A stretch of DNA of 64,000 bases from Thermodesulfovibrionales bacterium (GTDB lineage Bacteria > Nitrospirota > Thermodesulfovibrionia > Thermodesulfovibrionales > SM23-35). The stretch covers positions 18,041-82,040 of the forward strand of contig JAVHLL010000012.1 in NCBI GenBank assembly GCA_031082155.1, read 5' to 3'. This document shows positions 15,994 through 24,724 of this stretch, piece by piece; the first letter of the stretch is position 1; each line of letters begins with the position of its first letter. The notes under the pieces were generated by a model. It saw nothing but the letters and a program-made list of their open reading frames with translations, did no database searches and had not been told where the DNA came from. A program made the position numbers and the translations under genes.

Positions 15994-16009
15994 GGAGGAG
16001 CAACATTTG

Positions 16010-17656
16010 ATGCAACAATTCACTGACGCTTCTTCATGCTGGAAGGTAATACTTTCCGATGTCTCAAAAAACAGGGACTTGCTTTCTGTGATCGAGAAAT
16101 TCGCACGGGAGAACACAACCCCTGCAAAGATCGCGTTCGGCACATCCGGATGGCGGGGCGAGTTGGGTGCAGACTTTACTTTTCATACTGTGCGTATCGT
16201 AACCTTGGCAATCATCGAGATGTGCAAGGGCAATGACCCTTCTGTCATGGGGGCTTTGGGTGTTTCCGATTTCAGAGAGTTCCAGCAGAGGGGGGTTATC
16301 GTGGGACATGACAACCGCTTTCTCGGCCGGGAGTTTGCATATGAAGTCATTGGGCTGCTGCAGGAAAACGGGATCAGGGCATGGTATGCCGGTGAGGCTC
16401 CTACGCCGGAGTTCTCCTCGGGAATCGAGATGCTCAATGCTGCATGTTCCATGAATCTGACCCCATCCCATAACCCTGCAAACTATGCGGGATTTAAATT
16501 CAATCCTTCTGACGGCGGCCCTGCAGGACCTGAAATTACGAGAAGAATCGAGGAGATTGCGAACAGGATGATGGGAACATCTCCTGTCCCCGGACCTGCA
16601 AAACCTGCTCATATTGAGACCATAGATCTCGATCACCTCTACATACGGTTTCTCGATGCAAGAAAAACTCTTGATCTGAGAAGAATACGGGATTTCGTCA
16701 ACAGAGAACACTGCCTCATCTGTATTGACCATGTACACGGTTCAACCAGGGGTTGCATAACGAAGATTCTCGGGGAAAGTCAGAATATAGTCTCCCTGCG
16801 CACCGTGGACGATTCTCTTTTCGGAGGTGTTGCTCCCGAACCTTCTGAAAAGAACATGAAGGGTGTCGAAAAGGTCCTGGAAGCAAGTTCTGCGAGATTC
16901 CGCCTTGGTGTATTCATAGACCCTGATGGCGACCGGATCAGGTTTGCCGATGGAACCATGCAGATACCTATGAATTATTTTGGCGCTATGGCATTTCATT
17001 TTCTCCATGTATACAAAGGAATTTCCGGTATTGTGGCAACGTCGGTCGGGACAAGCAGTCTTGTCAATACGATTGCGGAGAGACTGAACATAGCTGCAAA
17101 AGAAACAAAGGTCGGGTTTAAGCACTTCAGGCCCTTCCTGCTGCCAGCGTCACAGGAGAGGGCAATCGTTGCATTCGAAGAATCGGACGGCATATCGGGA
17201 TACAATCATACACTCGAAAAAGATGCTCTGTTTGGTCTGCTGCTCGGCATAGAGATGATGGCGGTGACCGGAAAAAATCTCAGTGGATACCTTCATGAGA
17301 TCATGAATGAATTCGGATACTATTATCCGGACCGCTCCGGTATTGCGGTAAGCCCGCGCCTTGCCGGGGAACCACTTATTCAAAAGCTGTCCCGTATTCA
17401 GGAGAAATACAACAAGGGTACTGTGCTCATGTCCGGGGAAATACAGAGAAGAATTATAGACGTCATAACCATCGATGGGACAAAACTTGTGTTCAATGAC
17501 GGGTCATGGCTCATGATCAGGCCGTCGGGTACCGAACCCAAGGTCCGGTTCTATATTGAAGCACGGACAGAGGAAGACAAGAAAGCAGTATTTGAACTGG
17601 CGGAGAGGATAACCAGAGAAGCACTCTGCGCGAGAGGACGAAAGGGCAATGTCTGA
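16010..17656 (+). CDS. Phosphoglucomutase/phosphomannomutase family protein
   Basis: A 548-residue alpha-D-phosphohexomutase. The ATG at 16010 is chosen because AAGGAGGAG (15992-16000) lies 9 bp upstream. Motifs: an N-terminal FGTSGWRG, the phosphoserine loop TPSHNPANYAG (canonical TASHNP), the metal loop DPDGDR, the sugar-binding EESDGISG and the phosphate-binding RPSGTEPK near the C-terminus. It catalyses 1-/6-phosphate interconversion of a hexose; the substrate is not decided by sequence. It follows the CysRS paralogue by 16 bp and is probably cotranscribed. Confidence 0.9.
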   Translation: MQQFTDASSCWKVILSDVSKNRDLLSVIEKFARENTTPAKIAFGTSGWRGELGADFTFHTVRIVTLAIIEMCKGNDPSVMGALGVSDFREFQQRGVIVGHDNRFLGREFAYEVIGLLQENGIRAWYAGEAPTPEFSSGIEMLNAACSMNLTPSHNPANYAGFKFNPSDGGPAGPEITRRIEEIANRMMGTSPVPGPAKPAHIETIDLDHLYIRFLDARKTLDLRRIRDFVNREHCLICIDHVHGSTRGCITKILGESQNIVSLRTVDDSLFGGVAPEPSEKNMKGVEKVLEASSARFRLGVFIDPDGDRIRFADGTMQIPMNYFGAMAFHFLHVYKGISGIVATSVGTSSLVNTIAERLNIAAKETKVGFKHFRPFLLPASQERAIVAFEESDGISGYNHTLEKDALFGLLLGIEMMAVTGKNLSGYLHEIMNEFGYYYPDRSGIAVSPRLAGEPLIQKLSRIQEKYNKGTVLMSGEIQRRIIDVITIDGTKLVFNDGSWLMIRPSGTEPKVRFYIEARTEEDKKAVFELAERITREALCARGRKGNV

Positions 17657-17713
17657 CTTGTTCAAGCTGGGAGTGCGGGTTACAGAATTATACAGAAAGT
17701 TGAGAATGCAAAC

Positions 17714-18076
17714 TCACTCCATTCCCTTCTCCGCTTTTTCTATGAGAAAAAGGGGAGCCGCTATCAACTCACTCCTGCAGAGGGGGCATTTCCCCGGCTT
17801 TGTGACCCTGTCCCTCTTTTTAAATTGAAACCCGCACTTCCTGCAGTGAGCGGGGATGACTATAAGATGCCTGTCTCGTTTGTTTGATGTCTTCTGGATA
17901 TGCGCAAGGTGGTCGTAGATATCTTTCTCTGAAGTTGCGATTTCACCAGATAAATCTTTCGCAGAAAGCGGTGTCCTTTCAAGAAGCGCCATGATTTTCT
18001 GCCGGATTGTTTCGGTTCTCTCCACAGGAGGTGAAGGTTTTTTGTGTTCAGTTTTTCCGCTTTTCCCCGGCTTCAC
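17714..18076 (-). CDS. wHTH / zinc-ribbon predicted transcriptional regulator
   Basis: A 120-residue protein with a basic N-terminus, a winged-helix region at about 22-65 (RQKIMALLERTPLSAKDLS...) and a zinc ribbon (CRKCGFQFK ... CPLC, about 79-102). This combination matches the small COG3357-type predicted regulators. The start is GTG at 18076, overlapping the stop of the upstream 50-residue ORF (GTGA), so translation is probably coupled. Target genes are unknown. It is convergent with the phosphohexomutase gene, and I see no clear terminator in the 57 bp between them. Confidence 0.7.
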   Translation of the reverse strand: MKPGKSGKTEHKKPSPPVERTETIRQKIMALLERTPLSAKDLSGEIATSEKDIYDHLAHIQKTSNKRDRHLIVIPAHCRKCGFQFKKRDRVTKPGKCPLCRSELIAAPLFLIEKAEKGME

Positions 18077-18225
18077 AAATAATTCCCTGCCCGATCCAAT
18101 GATTTTTCAACAGAGGGGTGGTCTTTCGGATAGATCGCTATGTTCCGTCGGGAGATATTCAGTGTAATGATCGCATCGCTCAGGAGCCTTGCATCAATAT
18201 GGACTCGCTCGCTCTCATTCGCCAT
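18073..18225 (-). CDS. Short protein resembling the N-terminal segment of larger signalling proteins
   Basis: A 50-codon ORF beginning MANESERVHIDARLL and containing ITLNISRRNIAIYPKDHPSV. The LNxxRRNIxIYPKxHPxVE pattern is one I associate with the N-terminus of longer HD-GYP or HEAT-like signalling proteins, but here it ends after about 50 residues. The frame stays open upstream, but that stretch overlaps obgE. It lies between obgE (25 bp upstream) and the wHTH gene (4 bp overlap). It could be a genuine small protein or the remnant of a truncated gene. Confidence 0.5.
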   Translation of the reverse strand: MANESERVHIDARLLSDAIITLNISRRNIAIYPKDHPSVEKSLDRAGNYL

Positions 18226-18250
18226 GGTATCAATTATACAGAAAAATAGG

Positions 18251-19276
18251 CTATGAGTTACCTGTTTCTTTCTCCTGAAGACTTCCCAGTATCGCTGAAA
18301 TACGATGGAGGATATCTTGCACACCACTGCCGGTGACTGCCGCCACAGAGAAAAACTCCCTGCCATTCATTGCACAGTACTTTTCAAGTTTCCTGAGTCT
18401 TACCCCATCCCCCGCAATATCGAGCTTTGTTCCCACTACGATTTGGGGCTTTTTGAGCAGTTCTTCATTATAGAGCCCGATCTCCCTGTTTATTTTTTCG
18501 AAATTCCCTATAGGATCGTCAGAGGAGAGTTCCGAAATATCAACGAGGTGGATGAGTATAGCGGTCCGCTCGGTGTGCCTGAGAAACTGGAAGCCAAGTC
18601 CCGCGCCCTTATGGGCATTTTCAATAAGCCCGGGGATATCAGCAACTACAAAGCTCCTGAAGTCCGGGCGCTTTACCACTCCCAGAACCGGGGCAAGGGT
18701 TGTGAAAGGATAGTCCGCAATCTTGGGCCTCGCTGAAGATATTACCGAGAGAAAAGTCGACTTCCCTGCGTTCGGCAGTCCTATCAGGCCCACGTCGGCA
18801 AGGAGTTTCAACTCCAGGATCAACCACTGTTCTTCGCCCTCCTCTCCCGGCTGTGCAAACCGGGGTGCCTGCCTTGTCGGTGTTGCAAAATGCGAATTGC
18901 CAAGCCCTCCTCTTCCGCCTTTTGCAACAATAAATTGCATGCCCTCTTCGTCCATATCAGCCAGTAGGCTTTTCGTCTCAGCATCTTTGACCACGGTACC
19001 GACGGGCACTTTTATTATGAGATCATCGCCGTTTTTCCCGTGCATCTTCTTTCCCATCCCGTGTTGTCCCCTTTTCGCCCTGTATTCCTTATGGTAGGTA
19101 TGGTCAAGAAGGGTATTTAAAACCTTGGTCGACTGCAAGACAACAGTCCCCCCTTTTCCGCCATCGCCGCCATCAGGCCCACCCCTTGGAACATATTTTT
19201 CTCTCCTGAAGCTTACGCAGCCTCTCCCTCCGTCACCTGACCGTACAAATATCTTTACATAATCTGCAAATTGCAT
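18251..19276 (-). CDS. obgE: Obg-family ribosome-assembly GTPase
   Basis: A 341-residue GTPase of late 50S assembly. The Gly-rich Obg fold occupies about 1-158 (FVRSGDGGRGCVSFRREKY, GGPDGGDGGKGG, KGGRGGLGN). The G domain has LPNAGKSTFL, the switch region DYPFTTL, DIPGLIENAHKGAGLG and TKLD. The poorly conserved C-terminal extension of some Obg proteins is absent. It lies downstream of rplU-rpmA on the same strand, a classical arrangement, with a strong hairpin between rpmA and obgE. Confidence 0.96.
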   Translation of the reverse strand: MQFADYVKIFVRSGDGGRGCVSFRREKYVPRGGPDGGDGGKGGTVVLQSTKVLNTLLDHTYHKEYRAKRGQHGMGKKMHGKNGDDLIIKVPVGTVVKDAETKSLLADMDEEGMQFIVAKGGRGGLGNSHFATPTRQAPRFAQPGEEGEEQWLILELKLLADVGLIGLPNAGKSTFLSVISSARPKIADYPFTTLAPVLGVVKRPDFRSFVVADIPGLIENAHKGAGLGFQFLRHTERTAILIHLVDISELSSDDPIGNFEKINREIGLYNEELLKKPQIVVGTKLDIAGDGVRLRKLEKYCAMNGREFFSVAAVTGSGVQDILHRISAILGSLQEKETGNS

Positions 19277-19381
19277 GATTTATTCTTTCCTGTCTATTGT
19301 ATCATTTGCGGTATTCATCCGGAACTTTGTAAATAGAATGGGTTAACCTGAGAAATGCAACTAAATACAGAAAGGCTGTCT

Positions 19382-19422
19382 CCAACAAAAAAGGCGGACT
19401 CTTCGTCCGCCTTTTTTGTTGG
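19382..19422. terminator. Strong intrinsic terminator or attenuator between rpmA and obgE
   Basis: A perfect 18-bp stem (left 19382-19399, right 19405-19422) with loop TCTTC; both arms contain A/T runs next to GGCGGAC/GTCCGCC, so it works on either strand. For the minus strand it follows the rpmA stop by 14 bp. It may uncouple abundant ribosomal-protein transcripts from obgE. Confidence 0.9.
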
Positions 19423-19436
19423 AATATCGTATCCTT

Positions 19437-19697
19437 CTACGGGGTAACAGGATAAACGCTGATCTGCAGCCTTGCTCTGTCCTTCCGTTCAAAGTTAACA
19501 ACTCCGTCTATTTTTGCAAAAAGGGTATCGTCAGAACCTTTGCCGACGTTCATTCCAGGATGAAATTTCGTTCCCCTTTGCCTTACCAGGATATTTCCGG
19601 ACCGGACAAACTGTCCGCCGAACCGCTTAACACCAAGCCGTTTTGATTGACTGTCACGGCCGTTTCTTGAACTTCCTACGCCTTTCTTGTGCGCCAT
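19437..19697 (-). CDS. rpmA: 50S ribosomal protein L27
   Basis: An 86-residue protein with the family N-terminus [20 protein letters not shown], then [22 protein letters not shown] and GKDxTLFA-like [12 protein letters not shown]. It needs no N-terminal processing, since the mature AHKKG sequence follows Met directly. It lies 2 bp downstream of rplU. Confidence 0.98.
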   Translation of the reverse strand: MAHKKGVGSSRNGRDSQSKRLGVKRFGGQFVRSGNILVRQRGTKFHPGMNVGKGSDDTLFAKIDGVVNFERKDRARLQISVYPVTP

Positions 19698-19699
19698 TC

Positions 19700-20017
19700 T
19701 TATCCTCCAGAAACGATTTCCTTGATTTTCAAAGCAGTATAAGGCTGCCGGTGCCCTCTGAGCTTCCGATACACCTTCCGCGGTCTCTGCTTGTGGATAA
19801 TAACTTTTTTTGCCTTCCCGGATGCCTCGACCGATGCAATTACTTTTGCGCCGCTGACATAGGGAGCACCGAAAGTAGTTCCACTGTCTTTCACCACCAT
19901 AAGAACTTTATCGATGGTCACCTCTGATCCGTTCTCTGCTGAAAGTTTCTCAACCTGTATGGTATCACCAGGAGCAACGGTAAACTGCTTTCCTCCATTT
20001 TCAATTATTGCGTACAT
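19700..20017 (-). CDS. rplU: 50S ribosomal protein L21
   Basis: A 105-residue protein from [12 protein letters not shown] to the stop. The ATG at 20017 is preceded by GGAGG with 5-bp spacing; the in-frame TTG four codons upstream would lie within that Shine-Dalgarno, so it is rejected. The L21 signatures [10 protein letters not shown] and [18 protein letters not shown] are present. It is the first gene of the rplU-rpmA pair. Confidence 0.98.
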   Translation of the reverse strand: MYAIIENGGKQFTVAPGDTIQVEKLSAENGSEVTIDKVLMVVKDSGTTFGAPYVSGAKVIASVEASGKAKKVIIHKQRPRKVYRKLRGHRQPYTALKIKEIVSGG

Positions 20018-20070
20018 TATACCCTCCAAGATTATAAGTTTAACATAAATTATATTGACGAAACAAGATA

Positions 20071-20736
20071 TTATTCTTCAAATGCCAGGAGAAGCTGCCG
20101 TAGGGTATCCTGATCGTTTTCAGACATTGTGATGAATTCCATGCCGATATCATAGGAAGAAGTCTTTAAAGAACCTCTTTGTGTACAGGTTATCACCTTT
20201 ACCAGAATACTGACCATAGTGTCCTTCAGGAAAAGCTCTATATCAAAATGGGTATTTATATCAAGGGGATAGTCGGTTTCGATCAGCATTCCTGACATAC
20301 TAATCTTCCTGACCTGATATTTCCTGGGCAGATTGATCGTCATGGCTTCGGTATTGCTAATTTTGCAACGAAGCCCCCCTATTCCGCTTTCTCTGGCCCG
20401 GAGTCTGTTCTCCTCGATAAATCTGCGCAGAATCTGCTGGTTTTCGCTGAGCGTATCGGCAAACTGAATACCGGCCCTGTACCGCGGCAGATAACTTTCC
20501 GTCCTCCCTTTCTTTGAAACAAGGACCGCCCATACAACCTGTCCCCGTAAAATCAATTGGGTATTGTTATACTGAATCTTGAAGGTATACTCTCTGTTCA
20601 GTTCGAGCCTTCTGGTAGTCTCTATCGCAGCCCCGTCTATGCTGATATTGAGGATTTCAAGGTCTGAGGTATACAGCAGGTTCCCCTGAAGTCCTTCAAC
20701 AACGTATCGTTTATTCTTTCTGTTGTCTGAAATCAT
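20071..20736 (-). CDS. Tandem PilZ-domain protein (c-di-GMP effector candidate)
   Basis: About 221 residues. The ATG at 20736 is preferred; upstream codons in the same frame run into a dispersed repeat end (encoding IYGQTLSRS). The first PilZ-like domain has RKNKR and NISIDGAAI, matching the c-di-GMP-binding RxxxR and [D/N]xSxxG motifs. The second, from about residue 120, has KISMSGMLIETDY and lacks a clear RxxxR. It is paralogous in architecture to the protein at 54620-55474. It lies 53 bp upstream of rplU. Confidence 0.8.
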   Translation of the reverse strand: MISDNRKNKRYVVEGLQGNLLYTSDLEILNISIDGAAIETTRRLELNREYTFKIQYNNTQLILRGQVVWAVLVSKKGRTESYLPRYRAGIQFADTLSENQQILRRFIEENRLRARESGIGGLRCKISNTEAMTINLPRKYQVRKISMSGMLIETDYPLDINTHFDIELFLKDTMVSILVKVITCTQRGSLKTSSYDIGMEFITMSENDQDTLRQLLLAFEE

Positions 20737-20764
20737 CAGGCTGCAGACCCCTAAAGATCTAGAT

Positions 20765-20932
20765 AGTGTCTGTCCATAAATGCGATTAACATTCATTTGT
20801 CATTCCGGCTTGTCCGGAATCTTTCCGATGGCTTCCAGGAAGGATTCCCGACTCCCGAATCCCGAAAGCGTTCGGGACGGGATTGCGGGAATGACAGTCT
20901 TTTGATTTTCTCGATTGTTTATGGACAGACTT
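20765..20932. mobile_element. MITE-like element with terminal inverted repeats, REP-pair core
   Basis: The left end AGTGTCTGTCCATAAA (20765-20780) is matched by the inverted right end TTTATGGACAGAC (20918-20930). The core (20798-20896) is the TGTCATTCCGG...CGGGAATGACA double hairpin with an extra internal CCCGAAAGCGTTCGGG hairpin. It is about 168 bp with no coding capacity and lies between amrB and the PilZ gene. A second full copy is at 36292-36398 and a half copy at 7397-7500. Confidence 0.75.
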
Positions 20933-20943
20933 TAAATAGTTGT

Positions 20944-21747
20944 TCACCGCAATACAACCCCTGCATACCCCACAACCCGGTCATAATCACCGCTCACTTC
21001 CGCCGAGGTGGTATATTTCACAAGCCGTGCCGATTCTGCACCGAGCACCTTTGCTGCGAAAAGCATCGTTGTTGCCGGCAGATATCCGCACATGGATATC
21101 CGTTCTTTCACGACGGTTTCATATAACCCTTCAGCATCAAGGGCGAGTATCCGGTCGATAGCCATTCCATCCTTCTGACGGGCAACATTTTCAGAAACAT
21201 AATGGCTCATGTCAGAACTCGCTACGATGACAATATGATAGCCGGCGGCCTGTATTGCCCTGGCTATTCCCTCGCCGATGGTCCTGCATTCCTCGACCGA
21301 TGCCGCAAGCATGAGAAGCGGCACAATTTTGGCCCTCTTCGAAAAATAGGTGATAAAAGGGAGTTGTACCTCAAGTGAATGCTCAAACATATGTGCACTC
21401 GTATCCCGTTTCACAAGAGGCACGTTTACCGCAATCTTGTGGGCCACCTGCTCATCTATGGCAAGAATCCCTGTCGGTATTTCCCATTCCCCTGCATCCA
21501 TCAGGGATACCCGCGCGCCAAGTCCGGTATGATTGGGGCCTAAAAGGATAAAGGTATCAGGGAACTCAATTGCTGAATACACAGCGCCTGCGACGGACCC
21601 GGAATACATCAGGCCCGCGTGGGGTGATACCACCCCTATCACTCTTTCTTTTTTGGCATGCTGGACAATGCAGGGCTCGACCTGCTGCATGAGTTTCGCT
21701 GCAGTACCGTAATAGAATTGTCCTGCAACCGCAGGGGTTCTTCTCAA
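20944..21747 (-). CDS. amrB: AmmeMemoRadiSam system protein B (MEMO1 family)
   Basis: A 267-residue MEMO-like protein: N-terminal RTPAVAGQFY, then VVSPHAGLMYSG, LLGPNHTG, EHSLEVQLPF, SSDMSHY and the C-terminal region with YTTSAEVSGD. The His residues in PHAG, NHTG and MSHY are the putative metal/substrate site shared with extradiol dioxygenases. In bacteria it usually pairs with an AMMECR1 protein and a radical SAM enzyme, neither of which is in this window. Its start overlaps the dnaB stop by 4 bp. Confidence 0.9.
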   Translation of the reverse strand: MRRTPAVAGQFYYGTAAKLMQQVEPCIVQHAKKERVIGVVSPHAGLMYSGSVAGAVYSAIEFPDTFILLGPNHTGLGARVSLMDAGEWEIPTGILAIDEQVAHKIAVNVPLVKRDTSAHMFEHSLEVQLPFITYFSKRAKIVPLLMLAASVEECRTIGEGIARAIQAAGYHIVIVASSDMSHYVSENVARQKDGMAIDRILALDAEGLYETVVKERISMCGYLPATTMLFAAKVLGAESARLVKYTTSAEVSGDYDRVVGYAGVVLR

Positions 21748-23117
21748 AATGCCTCCTCGTCAAAATCAATATATTCCCTGTCCGTCTGATTCATAAACCG
21801 TGTGCATTTTGATATAAAGGAAAGCTTGACTGTTACGCCGGCGGGGCCGTTTCTCTGTTTCGCAATATCCACTTCGGCAAGTCCTTTATTCGCCGGATTG
21901 TCTTTGTTATATATTTCATCCCGGTAGAGGAATAAGATCACATCGGCGTCCTGTTCAATTGCACCCGATTCTCTCAGGTCCGCCAGCATTGGTCTTGGGG
22001 GTTTCCTCATTTCCACGCTCCGGTTCAGCTGGCTCACTGCAATGACCGGGACACTCAATTCCTTTGCAAGTCCTTTCAGGGAGCGTGATATGTCAGAGAT
22101 CTCCTGTTCCCGTCTCTCAAAACTCCCTTTCCCTTTCATGAGCTGCAGGTAATCAACGATGATGAGACTGAGACCATGTTCCATTTTTAAACGGCGTGCT
22201 TTCGCCCTGAGTTCGAGGGCTGTGACCGCCGAGGAGTCGTCGATAAACATCGGCGCGTCGGTAAGTTTGCTTGCCGCACTGGTAAGTCTGTGCCAGTCCT
22301 CTTTCTTAATAAAGCCCTTTCGTATGCTGTTCGAGTTCACCATAGCCTCGGCGCAGAGCAGTCTGAAGGCAAGCTGTTCCTTTGCCATTTCCAGGCTGAA
22401 GATGGCTACCGGCTCGCGCATTTCGAGACCTACATGTTGTGCAACATTGAGGGCAAACGCGGTCTTACCCATAGACGGCCGCCCGCCGATGACGATGAGA
22501 TCGCCTTTCTGAAAACCGGTCGTGTACTCGTCGAGGTCCTTGAAACCGGACGGCACTCCGGTGATTGTCTCTTTTTTATCGTAGAGATGCTCGATCATCT
22601 CGAAACTGTCCTTGATGACCTCTTTCAATGACACAAAAGATACCTTGATCCTTTTGTCCGAGATATCGAAAATCGACTTTTCCGCATAATCCACAAGATC
22701 TTCTGCATCGAGATTCTCTTCATAGATCTTGCCCGCGATATCGTTTGCAGACCGAAGAAGTCCTCGCAGGAGGGCTTTTTCCCTGACGATGTGTGAGTGA
22801 TATTTGACATTCGCAGCAGTCGGGGTCATTGCCACAAGCGAGGAGAGATACGAGAGCCCGCCGACAGCTTCCATCTCATTCTTCATTTTCAGATAATCCG
22901 GTAGGGTTATCAGGTCAATGGGTTCGTTCTTGTCGAAGAGATCGGTCATGGCAGCGAAGAGTTTCCTGTGGGAAAGCTTGTAAAAATCACCGGGATCAAT
23001 AATTTCGAGCACCCTGGGCAGGGCGTCGTTATCAATAAGGATTGCGCCCAAAACAGACTGTTCTGCCTCCAGGTTCTGGGGCGGCAGCTTGTCAAGGTGG
23101 ATGTCAGTCTCTTTCAT
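21744..23117 (-). CDS. dnaB: Replicative DNA helicase DnaB
   Basis: About 457 residues. The N-terminal domain starts LPPQNLEAEQSVLGAIL. The RecA-like helicase domain from about 175 carries Walker A GGRPSMGKTAFALN, Walker B LIIVDYLQLM and DLRESGAIEQDADVILFLYR. The Met at 23117 begins the usual MKETD-like N-terminus; a Met five codons earlier is also possible and neither has a good ribosome site. It lies downstream of rplI, a common neighbourhood, and upstream of amrB. Confidence 0.96.
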   Translation of the reverse strand: MKETDIHLDKLPPQNLEAEQSVLGAILIDNDALPRVLEIIDPGDFYKLSHRKLFAAMTDLFDKNEPIDLITLPDYLKMKNEMEAVGGLSYLSSLVAMTPTAANVKYHSHIVREKALLRGLLRSANDIAGKIYEENLDAEDLVDYAEKSIFDISDKRIKVSFVSLKEVIKDSFEMIEHLYDKKETITGVPSGFKDLDEYTTGFQKGDLIVIGGRPSMGKTAFALNVAQHVGLEMREPVAIFSLEMAKEQLAFRLLCAEAMVNSNSIRKGFIKKEDWHRLTSAASKLTDAPMFIDDSSAVTALELRAKARRLKMEHGLSLIIVDYLQLMKGKGSFERREQEISDISRSLKGLAKELSVPVIAVSQLNRSVEMRKPPRPMLADLRESGAIEQDADVILFLYRDEIYNKDNPANKGLAEVDIAKQRNGPAGVTVKLSFISKCTRFMNQTDREYIDFDEEAF

Positions 23118-23201
23118 TGAGGGAACCCGCATTCATAAGGGTCTGGTTTCTCTTTTCTGCTGCCTGGTGCTTAGTGCCTGCTATTCACTGTTCTTCAGTG
23201 T

Positions 23202-23645
23202 CTATTCTTCAATAACCTGAAGGTTGACCTGGGTCGTTACCTCAGGATGCACCTTGATGTTCACAGTATATGAGCCGAGTCTCTTAATCGGCTCGTCGAG
23301 GGAAATCTTCTTCTTGTCTATCTCCATCCCTTCATTCTTCAGGGACTCGGCAATATCCATCGTTGTCACGGAACCGAATAATTTCCCTTCTTCGCCGGCC
23401 TTGGCTTTAATCACAAGGCTTATCGTGGTGATTTTATTCGACAATTCCTGAGCCTGATTCCTGACCTTTTTCACCTTTTCCTGTATCACTCTCTTCTGAT
23501 GCTCCAGAGACTTGATATTTTTTGTATTCGCCTCTACCGCAAGTCCTCTGGGGACCAGATAATTCCTCGCATACCCGTCTGCGACCTCTACGATCTGGCC
23601 CATATTCCCCATGTTTTTTACCTCATCTTTCAGTATGACCTTCAT
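23202..23645 (-). CDS. rplI: 50S ribosomal protein L9
   Basis: A 147-residue protein with the diagnostic N-terminal domain MKVILKDEVKNMGNMGQIVEVADGYARNYLVPRGLA, a long connecting helix, and a C-terminal domain containing GKLFGSVT. Length is normal. It is followed by dnaB after an 84-bp gap that contains a degenerate GTGCTTAGTGCC-type repeat. Confidence 0.97.
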   Translation of the reverse strand: MKVILKDEVKNMGNMGQIVEVADGYARNYLVPRGLAVEANTKNIKSLEHQKRVIQEKVKKVRNQAQELSNKITTISLVIKAKAGEEGKLFGSVTTMDIAESLKNEGMEIDKKKISLDEPIKRLGSYTVNIKVHPEVTTQVNLQVIEE

Positions 23646-23814
23646 TCAGTTTCTCCTTTTCTTTCGAAATATTTTCATTCCCGATGAACGATAAGAAATG
23701 CAGATCCCCCATAGAATCACCGTGGAAGAAGATGTGTGTAAAACCACTGATTTTTTCATGTATAGTATACCATAGAATTAAGAGAAACGGATTCGAAAAG
23801 AGAGCACCTCCCTC

Positions 23815-24648
23815 CTACAAAACCTCAAACGGCATGGGTATGAAGGTGAGAATCAGTATAACGCCCGATATCCAGCCTGTAAATCTCCTCCTCGGGTCCA
23901 GAGGGACTTCCCAGGAAAGGACAGGAGGATGCCTGATTCCGAGTATCGTCAGCAAAACAGACCAAATCAGCCATCCTTCCCATACCACAAGACCGAGAAT
24001 ACCCATTACTATGATAAGGATTATGGAGAGGGGGACGTGCTTTTTCCCGAGCAGCGCGTATGCGATATGACCGCCATCAAGCTGCCCTACGGGGATGAGG
24101 TTGATCGATGTCACGAAAAGTCCGATCCATCCGGCAAATGCGACGGGATGAAGAAAAATATCATATTCAGCCGGGGTCGCCCCAAGAATGACCTTGCAGA
24201 GGGATGAAAACAGGATTGAATCCCCGAGGTGCAGCGCACCTTTGGCCTGCGCTGAAGGAACAACTTCAGAAAAAAACAGTCCTATTACGGTTGCGATTAC
24301 CGCAATGAGAAAACCCGCTATTGGACCTGATGCACCGATATCTATGAGAGATCCCCGTGTGAGTATGGGCGATTTCATCTTGATGAAGGCCCCGAAGGTA
24401 CCAATGAGTGTCGGTGCAGGGATAAAATATGGCAGGGTTGCCTGCACCCCATGCTTCTTTGAAGTGAAATAGTGCGACAGTTCATGGCAGAGCAGGATCA
24501 GGAGCAAGCTCAACGCAAAGGGAAGTCCGGTGTAAATCTTTGCAGGCTCTTTCAGGAGGTCGACCCCTGTCCACAAGGCACCTACGGTCACTGTCGACAG
24601 GAGCGTAAGAAGGAAAAGGATTACCTGCAGATAGGGGAATTTCTTCAT
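23815..24648 (-). CDS. Site-2-protease-like membrane metallopeptidase (M50)
   Basis: A 277-residue multi-spanning protein. The zinc motif HELSH (in LLCHELSHYF) and the distal NLIPVGQLDGGHI, carrying the third ligand Asp, are both intact. About six hydrophobic segments are visible. There is no PDZ domain, so it belongs to the small S2P group related to FtsH-extracellular-protease-like eukaryotic and cyanobacterial EGY1 proteins. It stands alone; its substrate is unknown. A terminator at 24670-24699 separates it from the upstream stress-protein gene. Confidence 0.87.
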   Translation of the reverse strand: MKKFPYLQVILFLLTLLSTVTVGALWTGVDLLKEPAKIYTGLPFALSLLLILLCHELSHYFTSKKHGVQATLPYFIPAPTLIGTFGAFIKMKSPILTRGSLIDIGASGPIAGFLIAVIATVIGLFFSEVVPSAQAKGALHLGDSILFSSLCKVILGATPAEYDIFLHPVAFAGWIGLFVTSINLIPVGQLDGGHIAYALLGKKHVPLSIILIIVMGILGLVVWEGWLIWSVLLTILGIRHPPVLSWEVPLDPRRRFTGWISGVILILTFIPMPFEVL

Positions 24649-24669
24649 TCAATAGTATAGCATTCAAAG

Positions 24670-24699
24670 AACAAGGGCCTCCCGAAAGAGGCCCTTGTT
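24670..24699. terminator. Intrinsic terminator after cassette 1 USP gene
   Basis: A 12-bp perfect stem AACAAGGGCCTC / GAGGCCCTTGTT with loop CCGAAA. It lies just downstream of the USP gene on the minus strand and resembles the terminator after the second cassette at 27521. Confidence 0.88.
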
Positions 24700-24724
24700 T
24701 CACCAATACTATCTGAAATACTTT

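Noticed and set aside
15968..16009. Upstream start for the phosphohexomutase
   Set aside because: It lies inside the preceding coding sequence and lacks a Shine-Dalgarno, whereas 16010 has AAGGAGGAG at good spacing.
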